Assembly: GCA_018003015.1 (NCBI GenBank)
Contig: JAGNEZ010000007.1
Location: 102,695 to 166,694, forward strand
Direction of reading: 5' to 3'
DNA: 64,000 nucleotides
From: Phycisphaerae bacterium
GTDB taxonomy: Bacteria; Planctomycetota; Phycisphaerae; UBA1845; PWPN01
In this document: piece after piece, positions 55,597-63,874 of the stretch
Layout: each line of letters opens with the position of its first letter
How positions within the stretch are numbered: position 1 is the first letter of the stretch
The notes under the pieces: model-generated
What the model saw: the letters and a program-made list of their open reading frames with translations, nothing else
The model's database searches: none
What the model was told of the DNA's origin: nothing
Made by a program: the position numbers and the translations under genes

Positions 55597-56277
55597 ATGT
55601 TCGTGCACATGAATTCTGAGGTTCTCTTGCCGCGCGGCGTGATTTTCGACATGGATGGCGTCCTGCTGGACTCCGAGCCGTTCATCTGCAAGGCTGCGTG
55701 CATGATGTTCGCGGAGAGGGGCTTGACCGTCCAGCCCGATGATTTCAAGCCGTTTGTCGGAACAGGCGAGAACCGGTTCATCGGCGGCGTGGCCGAGAAG
55801 TACAACTTCCAGATCGATATTGAGGCGGTCAAGAAACGCACCTACGACATCTATCTCGAGATCATCAAGGGTCGGATCGAAGCCTTGCCGGGCGTGCATG
55901 CCTTCCTGGGTGCATGCCGCCGGGCCGGCAAGAAGCTCGCCCTGGCGACGAGCGCGGATGACGTCAAGGTCGAAGGCAACCTCCACGAGATCAAGCTTTC
56001 GATGAACACGTTTGACGCGGTCGTCACCGGCCTGAACATCGTGCACAAGAAGCCGCACCCGGAGATCTTCGTTACCGCAGCCCACAAGCTCGGGCTGAAG
56101 CCTCCTGAATGCCTGGTGGTCGAGGACGCGGTGAACGGCGTGGCGGCCGCCAAAGCTGCCGGCTCGCGATGCCTGGCCCTGACCACCAGCTTCACCCGCG
56201 AGCAACTCGCAGGGGCGGACTGGTTCGCTCCCAACCTGGCCGCGGCCCCAGCCGAAGTGCTTCGCTGGTCCGCGTGA
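55597..56277 (+). CDS. HAD-superfamily phosphatase, beta-phosphoglucomutase-like
   Basis: A 226-residue HAD hydrolase. Motif 1 GVIFDMDGVLLDSEP, a cap domain, motif 2 at LALATSADD, Lys in NIVHKKPHPEIF and motif 4 VVEDAVNGVAAAKAAG place it with the beta-phosphoglucomutase and sugar phosphatase group. Substrate not deducible. The start could be ATG 55597 or 55609; a TTG at 55573 opens the frame. No good ribosome binding site distinguishes them. It is 102 nt after the lipoprotein gene. Confidence 0.85.
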   Translation: MFVHMNSEVLLPRGVIFDMDGVLLDSEPFICKAACMMFAERGLTVQPDDFKPFVGTGENRFIGGVAEKYNFQIDIEAVKKRTYDIYLEIIKGRIEALPGVHAFLGACRRAGKKLALATSADDVKVEGNLHEIKLSMNTFDAVVTGLNIVHKKPHPEIFVTAAHKLGLKPPECLVVEDAVNGVAAAKAAGSRCLALTTSFTREQLAGADWFAPNLAAAPAEVLRWSA

Positions 56278-56616
56278 CCGTACTCCCGCATTGAGGAGCG
56301 ATAGGAGCGCGACGGCGACGGCCAGCCATGCGCTGTCGCGGGCGACCGGATGGGTGGCCGTGGTCGACCTCCAGTCAGGCGTTTCCAGCGCCTCTCCGAC
56401 GAGAAGCCTCCTCCACGAACCCTTCTGAACGACATAAATCCTTGCCATAAAAAGGATTAAACGGAAATGACATATGTATCAAACTAAAATAGTTAACTAT
56501 CTCAAACTATTGATAGGCGTGTAGTGTCTATTCGGTTGGAGCCACGATCCAGACTCGCCAGCAGGTTGCCGGCGGATGCGATGCTCCGATGGTCCTCACG
56601 GAAGAGGAGACGACCC
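56278..56616. promoter_or_regulatory. AT-rich control region of the secreted repeat-protein genes
   Basis: No gene is supported in these 339 bp. About 56435-56515 is markedly AT-rich and holds stacked symmetric sequences: GACATATGTATC, a perfect 12-bp palindrome ATAGTTAACTAT at 56489-56500, and CTATC/GATAG around a 10-nt loop just after it. These look like an operator or promoter region. No pair of -35/-10 boxes is clear enough to name. Confidence 0.5.
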
Positions 56617-57342
56617 ATGAGACTCATGAACCTGTGTATTGCGGGCGTGTTCGGGATGGCGGCGATGGTGCCGGCGGCCCTGGCGGCCTCGGCCGCCGCG
56701 TACTCCGTCGCAAGCCACGGGGGATCGGCCCAGGCCACGGCCAGTGCTACCGGAAACGCCCAGGCAACCTCCTATGCGGGGGCGACCCACGGTGGAACGG
56801 CGATCGCCAACTCCTCGGCTTCCGGCAACCGAAGGGGCTACGCAGCCAGCGACGCGGCCGCCGTGGCCGACCGTGGCACTGCGATCAGCGACTCCAAGGC
56901 CGATGCCCGAGGCAAGCATGGCGGCGACGCCATTGCGACCAGCCAGAGTGTATCCGGCGCTATCGGTGGCATGGCCCGGAGCACCAGTGAGGCCCAGGCG
57001 CGCGGCGCTCATGGTGGATCGGCACACAGCCAGTCGTACGCGACCGCGATGAGCCGGTGGGGCATCGCCACCAGTGACAGCCTCGCGGTCAGCAAGGGCA
57101 GTCACGGCGGGCGGGCTCAGAGCATCAGTGATTCACTTGCTGACACTCAAGGCGGATCGGCCGACAGCCGCGTGGTCACCCGCAGCGGAGCCCAGTACCA
57201 CGGCTCGGCCTATGCCAACGGCGTCGGAGTGAGTGTCAGTGGGTACCGTCGGCACTCCGAAGTACGTGCGAAGGCCGTCAGCCAGTCAGATCGATTGGGC
57301 CGGGGCCAGGCCCGCGTTGTGAGTGTCGAGGTAAAACGCTGA
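56617..57342 (+). CDS. Secreted Gly/Ala/Ser repeat protein, likely beta-solenoid
   Basis: A 241-residue protein with a signal peptide (residues 1-24). From residue 35 to about 205 it is built of some ten imperfect repeats of about 15 residues, each beginning G-G-x-A or G-x-A and continuing with alternating Ala/Ser/Thr, often ended by His (SHGGSAQA, THGGTAIA, KHGGDAIA, AHGGSAHS, SHGGRAQS). Regular short repeats with alternating small residues suggest a beta-solenoid or roll. No family was recognised. GAGGAG lies 7 nt before the ATG. The next gene, 72 nt downstream, encodes a protein of similar composition. Confidence 0.75.
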   Translation: MRLMNLCIAGVFGMAAMVPAALAASAAAYSVASHGGSAQATASATGNAQATSYAGATHGGTAIANSSASGNRRGYAASDAAAVADRGTAISDSKADARGKHGGDAIATSQSVSGAIGGMARSTSEAQARGAHGGSAHSQSYATAMSRWGIATSDSLAVSKGSHGGRAQSISDSLADTQGGSADSRVVTRSGAQYHGSAYANGVGVSVSGYRRHSEVRAKAVSQSDRLGRGQARVVSVEVKR

Positions 57343-57414
57343 CCGGTCGAAGGAACGTGTAACCGACCTGAGCCTGACGATCGAAGAAAGCAACGAACCG
57401 TATGGAGGTGTAAC

Positions 57415-58002
57415 ATGAGACCGCTCAACAGATATGCTATCGGAGTGCTGATCGGAGCGATGGGTGCGGTCAACGCGATGGCCGGTCAGGCCGCAACCCG
57501 TGCGGCGGCGAGCAGCGGACGAGGCGACAAGGCGGGTACCGCTGCGGCGACCGCCGACTACCAGGGTGACGGCAATGGGCCGGCCCTGACCAAGACCCAG
57601 GCCATCACCGGCGACGTCAACTTCGCCCGAGGTTTAGCCGTCGGCGCGGACCAGGACGGGATCGACCTGTCCTTCAGCCACGCGATTGCGGGCCGTCTGG
57701 GCTTGGCTTATGCGGGCACCTTGAACATCAGCATCGGTCGTGACGGCAAAGTCAGCACCAGCTACGGTGGTGTCCTGTCCGAGGGCGGCAAGGCCCGCTC
57801 AGTCGAGGCCGGTGGCTCAGCAAGTTCGGACCGTCACGGTGGAGGCTCTGCCCAGGCCGGTGCGACCGGCCACACCGCCGGAGGTGGCGAAGTCAAGGCC
57901 TACACTCACTCGAACACCATCGGCGGCCCGCGTCCCATCATCTACCGGTCGGGACCTGCTCAACGGTATGTAGCCGTCCGATCCGATCACTGGCGACGAT
58001 AA
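57415..58002 (+). CDS. Secreted Gly/Ala-rich protein
   Basis: A 195-residue exported protein with a signal peptide ending near AMAGQA. The mature part is rich in Gly, Ala, Ser and Thr, with segments such as GYAGTLNISIGRDGKVS-like strands and SASSDRHGGGSAQAGA, but less regular than its neighbour. The C-terminus GPAQRYVAVRSDHWRR is basic. GGAGGT lies 5 nt before the ATG. It shares composition and direction with the repeat protein upstream and ends before a hairpin terminator, so the two probably form a transcription unit. Function unknown. Confidence 0.7.
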   Translation: MRPLNRYAIGVLIGAMGAVNAMAGQAATRAAASSGRGDKAGTAAATADYQGDGNGPALTKTQAITGDVNFARGLAVGADQDGIDLSFSHAIAGRLGLAYAGTLNISIGRDGKVSTSYGGVLSEGGKARSVEAGGSASSDRHGGGSAQAGATGHTAGGGEVKAYTHSNTIGGPRPIIYRSGPAQRYVAVRSDHWRR

Positions 58003-58027
58003 CCGCAGAGCGAGGGTGCATGCGGTG

Positions 58028-58060
58028 AAGGGCACGTCGGCTGACAACCGACGTGTCCTT
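58028..58060 (+). terminator. Hairpin terminator of the repeat-protein unit
   Basis: A 13-bp stem (58028-58040 with 58048-58060, one G-T pair) around a 7-nt loop, followed by CTGCTTT. It lies between convergent genes and may serve both. Confidence 0.55.
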
Positions 58061-58178
58061 CTGCTTTGCACTCCAAGCGACCGAGAGCGTCCCGTCGCGG
58101 ATGGTAAGCTCAATCCGCAGAGCGAGCCCGATGGCGGCGGGTTCTCCTTGGCCGTGGGGTGGGCAATGTCCGGCGATT

Positions 58179-59072
58179 CTATTCTGTCCTGCTCGGCTGC
58201 GTCGGCGGCGGTGACTTGCCCGTCTTCGCCGCCGGATGAGAGAAGCGGATCTTCACGCCCAATGTACCGCTTTGTGCGGTTTCGATGAGTAAGCGCCCTT
58301 GGACGGCAATTGCCCGTCCAAACGGTGTCTTGACAGGTGTTCTCTCGATTTCAGCCACGACGCGGTCCAGGACCTCGCCGGCTGCGGCCGTCTGAGCGCC
58401 GGGGTTCGTCGTCCCCTGGCTACGAAGCAGCCGCATCAACTCACTCTGCATCACACGGTGGCGAACCAAGGCGGGGGCAATCTCGGCCCAGTCGGGATGC
58501 CTGGCCACGGTTGGCAAGGTTTCAACCAGGCGATTCACGTTGGTGACGAGGGCACCCGGCCGTTCCCATTCCTCCGCCAGAGCTAAGGCCCAGCAGGCGA
58601 GCTGGCCGTTGTCCGGCCCCTGTGGCGTGATCTCCGGGTAGAGAACGCGCGTCGCCGCTTTGGCCTCGTCGGAGGGCGCGACCACCCGCACCTCCCACTT
58701 GCCGACGACGCCTCGGTCCGTTCTCAGTTTCAGCTTCAACGTGCCCGGCTCGCGAAACACAGGCTCAAGCCGCAAACGAGGAAGCGTCCCGCCGAGGTCC
58801 ACGGGATGCTCAAGATCGATCCAGATGAGGTGCACGGAAGTATCGCCGTTGTTGATCCGCGGCGACGAGCGACTGAGCGAGACCGGCTGGCGACCTTCGA
58901 TCTCGAGAATCAACTCCTTGGGCAGATCCCGGGGCGGCTTGTCCAGAACAAGGGCGACGCAACCCCCGACCACTACCGACTCGCGATCCAGCGAAGCGTG
59001 CAACCCGGTCGGTTGAGAGGTTGCGGCCGCACAGCACAGGCCGCCGAATGCGGCCGCGAAATGCATGAGCAT
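58179..59072 (-). CDS. Secreted protein of unknown family
   Basis: A 297-residue exported protein. Residues 1-18 are a hydrophobic signal peptide (MLMHFAAAFGGLCCAAA). About residues 20-140 look beta-rich, with ESVVVGGCVALVLDKPPRDL and GTLKLKLRTDRGVVGKWEVR, like an immunoglobulin-type domain. About 150-270 are helical. No catalytic motif is seen. ATG 59072 has GGAG 7 nt upstream; a GTG at 59099 would lengthen the signal peptide. Convergent with the preceding gene and without operon partners. Confidence 0.65.
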   Translation of the reverse strand: MLMHFAAAFGGLCCAAATSQPTGLHASLDRESVVVGGCVALVLDKPPRDLPKELILEIEGRQPVSLSRSSPRINNGDTSVHLIWIDLEHPVDLGGTLPRLRLEPVFREPGTLKLKLRTDRGVVGKWEVRVVAPSDEAKAATRVLYPEITPQGPDNGQLACWALALAEEWERPGALVTNVNRLVETLPTVARHPDWAEIAPALVRHRVMQSELMRLLRSQGTTNPGAQTAAAGEVLDRVVAEIERTPVKTPFGRAIAVQGRLLIETAQSGTLGVKIRFSHPAAKTGKSPPPTQPSRTE

Positions 59073-59342
59073 CACCTGTCTCCACCCATCGCCCGCCACT
59101 CACCCGTCAGCACCCACGGCTGCGGACGGCATGCTACCCACCTATAGGTGCGTATTCTCGCTCATCTCTGCAGTTGACACCAGTGGGGCGAATCGAGACA
59201 AGGCTGCCCGCCAAAACAGAACGCGGGCGGAGTATCCGCCCGCGTGATTTGGCGCTGATCAACAACTACCACCGTAAGCGGTTACGTCTTTCCGCCGGGG
59301 AGAGGACACGATTTGGCCGTGTCAGCCCGCCGCTCCGACGAT

Positions 59343-60047
59343 TCACTGCTCCAGGGCAACACGCTTCAAACAACCGGCCATACCGCTTGGGCAGTGCTTG
59401 CTTCCGGGCTCAGTGACCCCTTTGACGACCGCGCAGTCCTTCTGGCCACCGGCGCAGTTCTTCTTGCCGTCACCGCAGCCGCACTTGCCCTCGCCGCAAC
59501 CCCTGCAACCGACGCAGCCCTTGCAGTCGACGCAAGCGCACTTACCATCCCCACAGCCCTTCTTGCAGCCGCGGCATTCGCACTTGCCGTCGCCGCAACC
59601 CTTATCGCCGCAGTCACAAGCCGCCTTATCGCAACGAAGACCGCATTCCGCTTTCTCGTCACCGGCACGAGAGCACTGGGCATCGCCAACTTCCTTGACT
59701 CGTTGAGCGGGGGTGATATTCAGTCCTCTCAGCGCGTCCGCGCCGACCAGGAGATAGACCTTCCCCATGCTGTAGAGCGCCGGCAGGTACCCTCCGGAGG
59801 CGCCCTTAACCTTCGCGACATCCTTGACCTTGGCGATCCGGTTCTGGCTACAGGCGGAGGTCTTGGCGTGGCCACAGCCGGCCACGATGTCCTTCTTGAC
59901 CGTCTCGGCCACGGCCGGACAGGTCTTCTGCACCACGGATACAGACTCGGTGCATTTGACCTGACTACGGCACCTCTGAGTTTCCGCTGCCCAAGCCACG
60001 GAGACGATGGCGAATGAGAAGGCAACAGCCCAACGTATGCATTTCAT
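59343..60047 (-). CDS. Secreted Cys-rich, metallothionein-like protein
   Basis: A 234-residue protein with a signal peptide (residues 1-20, IRWAVAFSFAIVSVAWA). The middle (about 75-130) is an ordinary region with YLPALYSMGKVYLLVGADAL. Residues about 135-205 are crowded with cysteines in a Cys-Gly-Asp-Gly-Lys-Cys pattern: GCGDGKCECRGCKKGCGDGK, then repeated CGCGDGK-like units. Such density of CxC and CxxC pairs suggests binding of soft metals. No family recognised. ATG 60047 has AAGGG 7 nt upstream. It is divergent from an ECF sigma gene across about 260 bp, which suggests common control. Confidence 0.75.
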   Translation of the reverse strand: MKCIRWAVAFSFAIVSVAWAAETQRCRSQVKCTESVSVVQKTCPAVAETVKKDIVAGCGHAKTSACSQNRIAKVKDVAKVKGASGGYLPALYSMGKVYLLVGADALRGLNITPAQRVKEVGDAQCSRAGDEKAECGLRCDKAACDCGDKGCGDGKCECRGCKKGCGDGKCACVDCKGCVGCRGCGEGKCGCGDGKKNCAGGQKDCAVVKGVTEPGSKHCPSGMAGCLKRVALEQ

Positions 60048-60306
60048 GCTCAAGCCCTTTCGTTTCATTGTTCAAGCGTACCTCGGACCAGGATCACCCG
60101 ATCCATACCGACTGTTAGATGCGTCGCGGAGCGGGTTTCTTCGCGACGAGATCAGATTCCAGCCATACGCTCGCGGATGGTGTCCCGGTTGTGGGATACC
60201 CCCCGACCGCTTTGCCGGCAGGCCGGGAGGTGCTAATCTGTTGAAGGGGCAAATGAACGGGGCGTATCCCGGTTGGAGATTGGGCCTGCGACTCGGCCAC
60301 AAGACC

Positions 60307-60846
60307 ATGACCGAATCCCAGCTTGTCGAACGATGTCGTGAAGGAGACCGCGAGGCTCAGCGCGAATTGTACGCATTAACCAGTGACCGGGTTCACCGGC
60401 TGCTCATCCGAATGACCGGCAATCCGGATGATGCCCTCGACCTCACGCAGGATACCTACATCCGCGTTTTTGAGAGAATCCACCAGTTCGACGGACACTC
60501 GCGAATCGCGACCTGGGTCTACCGGGTGGCGGTGAACGAGGCCCTCCAATTCCTACGACGGCAAGGCCGTCAGCGGTTGCCCCAGTTCCGGGACAGCGAG
60601 TCCCCGACTGACGCTGCTCAGGCACCGGTCGTCGCGACCGATGTTCGGCTGGACGTGGGCCTGGCCCTCACCCAGCTGCCCGAATGGGAGCGCACGCTGG
60701 TCATCTTGAGGCACTTTGAGGGACTGAACTACGCCGAGATGGCACGCGTGCTGGAGAAACCCGAGGGCACGATTGCGTCAGGACTCAACCGGGCAAGGAA
60801 GATGCTCCGGGACATGCTGGGGCCGGGGCCTGGACATGAGGCATGA
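60307..60846 (+). CDS. ECF-family RNA polymerase sigma factor
   Basis: A 179-residue sigma-70 factor of ECF type. Region 2 includes RLLIRMTGNPDDALDLTQDT and YIRVFERIHQFDG, WVYRVAVNEALQFLRR; region 4 has LTQLPEWERTLVILRHFEGL and the helix-turn-helix GTIASGLNRARKMLRDM. The conserved protein starts at MTESQLVERCREGD (60307). An ATG at 60253 with AGGGG nearby would add 18 residues. The anti-sigma gene starts 66 nt downstream. A 7-bp inverted repeat, CGTCGCG/CGCGACG at 60122-60148, lies in the upstream spacer. Confidence 0.9.
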   Translation: MTESQLVERCREGDREAQRELYALTSDRVHRLLIRMTGNPDDALDLTQDTYIRVFERIHQFDGHSRIATWVYRVAVNEALQFLRRQGRQRLPQFRDSESPTDAAQAPVVATDVRLDVGLALTQLPEWERTLVILRHFEGLNYAEMARVLEKPEGTIASGLNRARKMLRDMLGPGPGHEA

Positions 60847-60911
60847 AGAGATCAGCCGTTGCATGCATCTAATGATATAGAGCACGTGAACGGCTCTCAG
60901 GGTGGAATGTG

Positions 60912-61769
60912 ATGAACTGCACGATCGCTCGCGTATATATCGGTCCTTATCTGGACGGCGAGCTCGCCCCCACGACCCGAACGGATCTTGAGACACATGC
61001 CCGCACATGTCCGGCCTGCGCGGCCGAGCTCAAGGCTCAACGCACTCTGTTCGCCGAGTTGGAACGATACCGGGTTGCACTGCCGGAGCACCCCCCTGCC
61101 GCTCTTTGGACGGCCATCGCAGGTCGCCTGGACGCATCGCCGCCCAGAAAACGCTCCGCCGGGCTCCTTCGCCTCTGGCGACGTCCGCTCGCCGCAGCCG
61201 CCAGCCTAGCTCTGCTGATCGGTAGCGGGGTCTTTGTGGCCGCCTGGCTTCACTCCAGTGCCACCCCAGTCCAGGCCGAGGCCGTGGACTACGACCTGCT
61301 GCTGGACAACTTGTCCGCAGACGTCGATGTGGCCGTCGATCGGTTCCTCACGCACTACAGGGCGGAGGCCATCGGCGTTGAGCAGGCCGCCAAGCTGGCG
61401 CCCCGCCTGAGCTTCGCCCTTCCGCAGGAGTTGCCCGGCGGCTACCGGCTGTGCCAAGCCTATCGAATGCGGTTCGGACGCACGCCGGGCATCGCGGCCC
61501 GCTATCGCTCGAATGGCGATCCGCTGGTGGTGTTCTTCCACCCGCCGACAGCGCAGACCCCCATGGGCGTCCACTGCGATTCCCCTTGTGCGGCGAACTG
61601 CCTGAATACCCGTCGCGTCCAGCACGGCGGCTGGCGTCTTGTCCACTACACCGACCCCAGCACCTGCCACTGCGTGCTGAGCAAGTTGGACGTGCACGCC
61701 CAGTTGCCAGCCGTCCTGACCGCCATCGCCCCTCGTCTCAACGAATGCGACAAGGTCCGCGATCCCTGA
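60912..61769 (+). CDS. Zinc-finger anti-sigma factor with Cys/His-rich sensor part
   Basis: A 285-residue single-pass membrane protein. Residues 1-50 form a ZAS-type anti-sigma domain with Cys3 and the HARTCPAC motif near residue 30, and the YLDGELAP sequence. A transmembrane helix lies at about 93-115 (LAAAASLALLIGSGVFVAAW). The outer part ends with a Cys/His-rich segment, HCDSPCAANCLNTRRVQHGG and later STCHCVL, which could bind metal or form disulfides. It surely controls the preceding sigma factor. ATG 60912 follows a GTG codon at 60909, the only alternative. Confidence 0.85.
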   Translation: MNCTIARVYIGPYLDGELAPTTRTDLETHARTCPACAAELKAQRTLFAELERYRVALPEHPPAALWTAIAGRLDASPPRKRSAGLLRLWRRPLAAAASLALLIGSGVFVAAWLHSSATPVQAEAVDYDLLLDNLSADVDVAVDRFLTHYRAEAIGVEQAAKLAPRLSFALPQELPGGYRLCQAYRMRFGRTPGIAARYRSNGDPLVVFFHPPTAQTPMGVHCDSPCAANCLNTRRVQHGGWRLVHYTDPSTCHCVLSKLDVHAQLPAVLTAIAPRLNECDKVRDP

Positions 61770-61771
61770 TT

Positions 61772-62274
61772 CCCACCGCACTGCCAAGCCGTCCTGGGCG
61801 TCCGGAAGGCCGGCGCCCGGCCGCCGGCGGCCACTGAGGGGACGCCGGGGCTGGGTTCGGCTGCCGGCAGCCACGCGGATCAGAGGCATTGGGACGCCGA
61901 CTAGGCATACAGATGATGCATAACATCATTTAAAAAAAATGCTTACGACAAAAAGTGTTCAGGCTGCAGGCCTTGGCACGCCACGTGGAGGCAAGAGATG
62001 CGGAGTCTTGGGGAGCGCAGGGGATGGAAGGGTAGAGCCCCCGACCATCCCGAGGCAATCACATCACGAAATGCTGGAAGCGGACGGCGGGGAGGCCGTC
62101 CGCTTTCGTTCAATGACCTGAAGGCCTGCCGTAATGGCTCCCCAGACCCTATTCCCTCTTCCGCTCGATCCGATGCGCAGACATAATGCAGGCTGCGGCT
62201 CCGGCGCCCCGAGATTCTGGCGTAGACTGGAAACTACCGGAGGGACGACCAGACTACGCCACTGAGGTGTGCGA
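61772..62274. other. Intergenic region with AT-rich patch and terminator
   Basis: No gene is supported in these 503 bp. 61910-61945 is AT-rich with an ATGATG/CATCAT hairpin followed by A8. A strong terminator is at 62078-62109, about 300 nt after the anti-sigma stop. A short transcript in between is possible but has no other support. Confidence 0.45.
62078..62109 (+). terminator. Intrinsic terminator
   Basis: A perfect 11-bp stem (62078-62088 with 62095-62105) around a 6-nt loop, followed by a short T-rich tail. It probably ends the sigma/anti-sigma transcript or an unannotated short RNA. Confidence 0.6.
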
Positions 62275-63825
62275 GTGAGCGATAGTACCCTCCGGATCAT
62301 CGTTGAGCGCGACCGCGAACCGCCTGGCACCCAGACAGGGCCCCTCCCGTGGCCCGGCATGATGGCGTTTCTGACCGCGTGGCTGTTGCCAGCCACCACC
62401 GCCCAGCGCACGCGTACTCTGCCGCTGCTCCACGCCTACGGCGTTCATCTGCTGGCAGGCGTGGCAACCTTTCTCCTCATCGTCGCGCTGGTGGGGATCG
62501 ACGAAAAACACGACGTCACCACGGTCCTGGCAAACGACATTCTTCGCGAGTTCCACCGTGACTGGCAGGAAGCACTCCTGATCACGATGCTGGTTATCTT
62601 CCTAGTGGAGGGTGGCTTTCTGGCCCTGGCTCTCATCGTGCTGCCTTGGGGTGCAGGCGATGAACCGCTCCGTTCAAGTTGGGCGCACGCCCTGCGGCAC
62701 ACCTGGCTGCACAGCACGCATGCTCTGCCCGCAGTCCTGGTCATCGGCCTTCTGATCATCGGCTACGACCACATGCGCCGCGAGCACAACAGCAGGCCTC
62801 AGACCATTCCCGTTCCCACCTTCACCATGCCACCTGCTGCTCCGCCCCCCCCTCTCAACCCGACGACCCAGCAGTCCAACGACTACCAGAAGGCCTATGC
62901 CGACTGGCGAAAGCAGGTCAATGATGCCAGCAGGCAATACAATGAGGCGTGGCGCGTATACCACCGAAGCAGGCCGTTCCTGATTCGATACGGCGAGGTT
63001 TTTGTCGTCCAGATCGGCTTCCTTGTGGGAGTCTGGATCCTCTGGGCGTTGTTCCGAGCGGTCGGCGCCGCCCGGCCAATCGCGCCCATCCAGAGGCCGC
63101 CCACGTGTGAGTTCTGCGGGTACAATCTAGTCGCCACGCCGTCCGACAGCCGCTGCCCGGAATGTGGAGAGCTTGTGGCAGCGTCGTTGGGGCCGAGCGT
63201 CCGGCCCGGCTCGGCCTGGGAAGGACGGCAAGACGTCGGCATCCTGCGGGCGTGGTGGGAAACGGAATCACAGCCGATTCTGAATCCCAGCCGGTTCGGC
63301 CGCACGGTGAGGGTGTGCTCGCCGAGTACAGCCCATCGTCTGTTCCTGGTCGGTCATCTACCCGTCGTGTTTGTGGCCACGGGAGCAGCCACCGTTCTCA
63401 CCAACCTGGCCTTGTCGTCGGGCTCCCTGTGGGAGGAGGACGACGGCGTCATCCTCTGGGGAGTCGCCCCCATGCTCGGCATCACGAGCGCCGCCGTCTT
63501 TCTGGCCCTGGTGATGCTGGCGGCCGCGTTCGTAGGCCTGATCCACACGCTGCACCAAAAGCGCAACCTGCTCCCCGCCACAGCCAAGATCGGCTCCTAT
63601 CTCGCCGGTTACCTCACCCTTTGGGTCTGCTTTGCGTCCGCGTGGTGCATTCTGACCGGCATGCTGATTAGGGCGAGGGTTTTTACCGTCTGGCGACGAC
63701 CATACGGCATCCCCGAGGAGTTCCTGGCCTTCTGCTTCTGGGCCGGGCCCACGCTGGCAGGGTTTCTCGTCTACGTGGCCTTGCTGTGGAAAGCGACTTC
63801 CTCGACGCGGCACGCCAACAAGTAA
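62275..63825 (+). CDS. Multi-pass membrane protein with zinc ribbon
   Basis: A 516-residue membrane protein of unknown function. Helices lie around residues 50-80, 100-130, 150-165, 245-265 and several after 350. Between them a cytoplasmic or external segment carries a zinc ribbon, CEFCGYNLVATPSDSRCPEC, of the type seen in many planctomycete membrane proteins. A Pro-rich segment (PPAAPPPPLNP) precedes a charged helix. GTG 62275 has GAGG 7 nt upstream and is preferred over GTG 62269, which would be only 1 nt from it. Confidence 0.75.
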   Translation: MSDSTLRIIVERDREPPGTQTGPLPWPGMMAFLTAWLLPATTAQRTRTLPLLHAYGVHLLAGVATFLLIVALVGIDEKHDVTTVLANDILREFHRDWQEALLITMLVIFLVEGGFLALALIVLPWGAGDEPLRSSWAHALRHTWLHSTHALPAVLVIGLLIIGYDHMRREHNSRPQTIPVPTFTMPPAAPPPPLNPTTQQSNDYQKAYADWRKQVNDASRQYNEAWRVYHRSRPFLIRYGEVFVVQIGFLVGVWILWALFRAVGAARPIAPIQRPPTCEFCGYNLVATPSDSRCPECGELVAASLGPSVRPGSAWEGRQDVGILRAWWETESQPILNPSRFGRTVRVCSPSTAHRLFLVGHLPVVFVATGAATVLTNLALSSGSLWEEDDGVILWGVAPMLGITSAAVFLALVMLAAAFVGLIHTLHQKRNLLPATAKIGSYLAGYLTLWVCFASAWCILTGMLIRARVFTVWRRPYGIPEEFLAFCFWAGPTLAGFLVYVALLWKATSSTRHANK

Positions 63826-63874
63826 TCCCCGCTGCAGCAGCTGCGGCTTTCGACCCGTCAGTGTGGTCCCCCGG

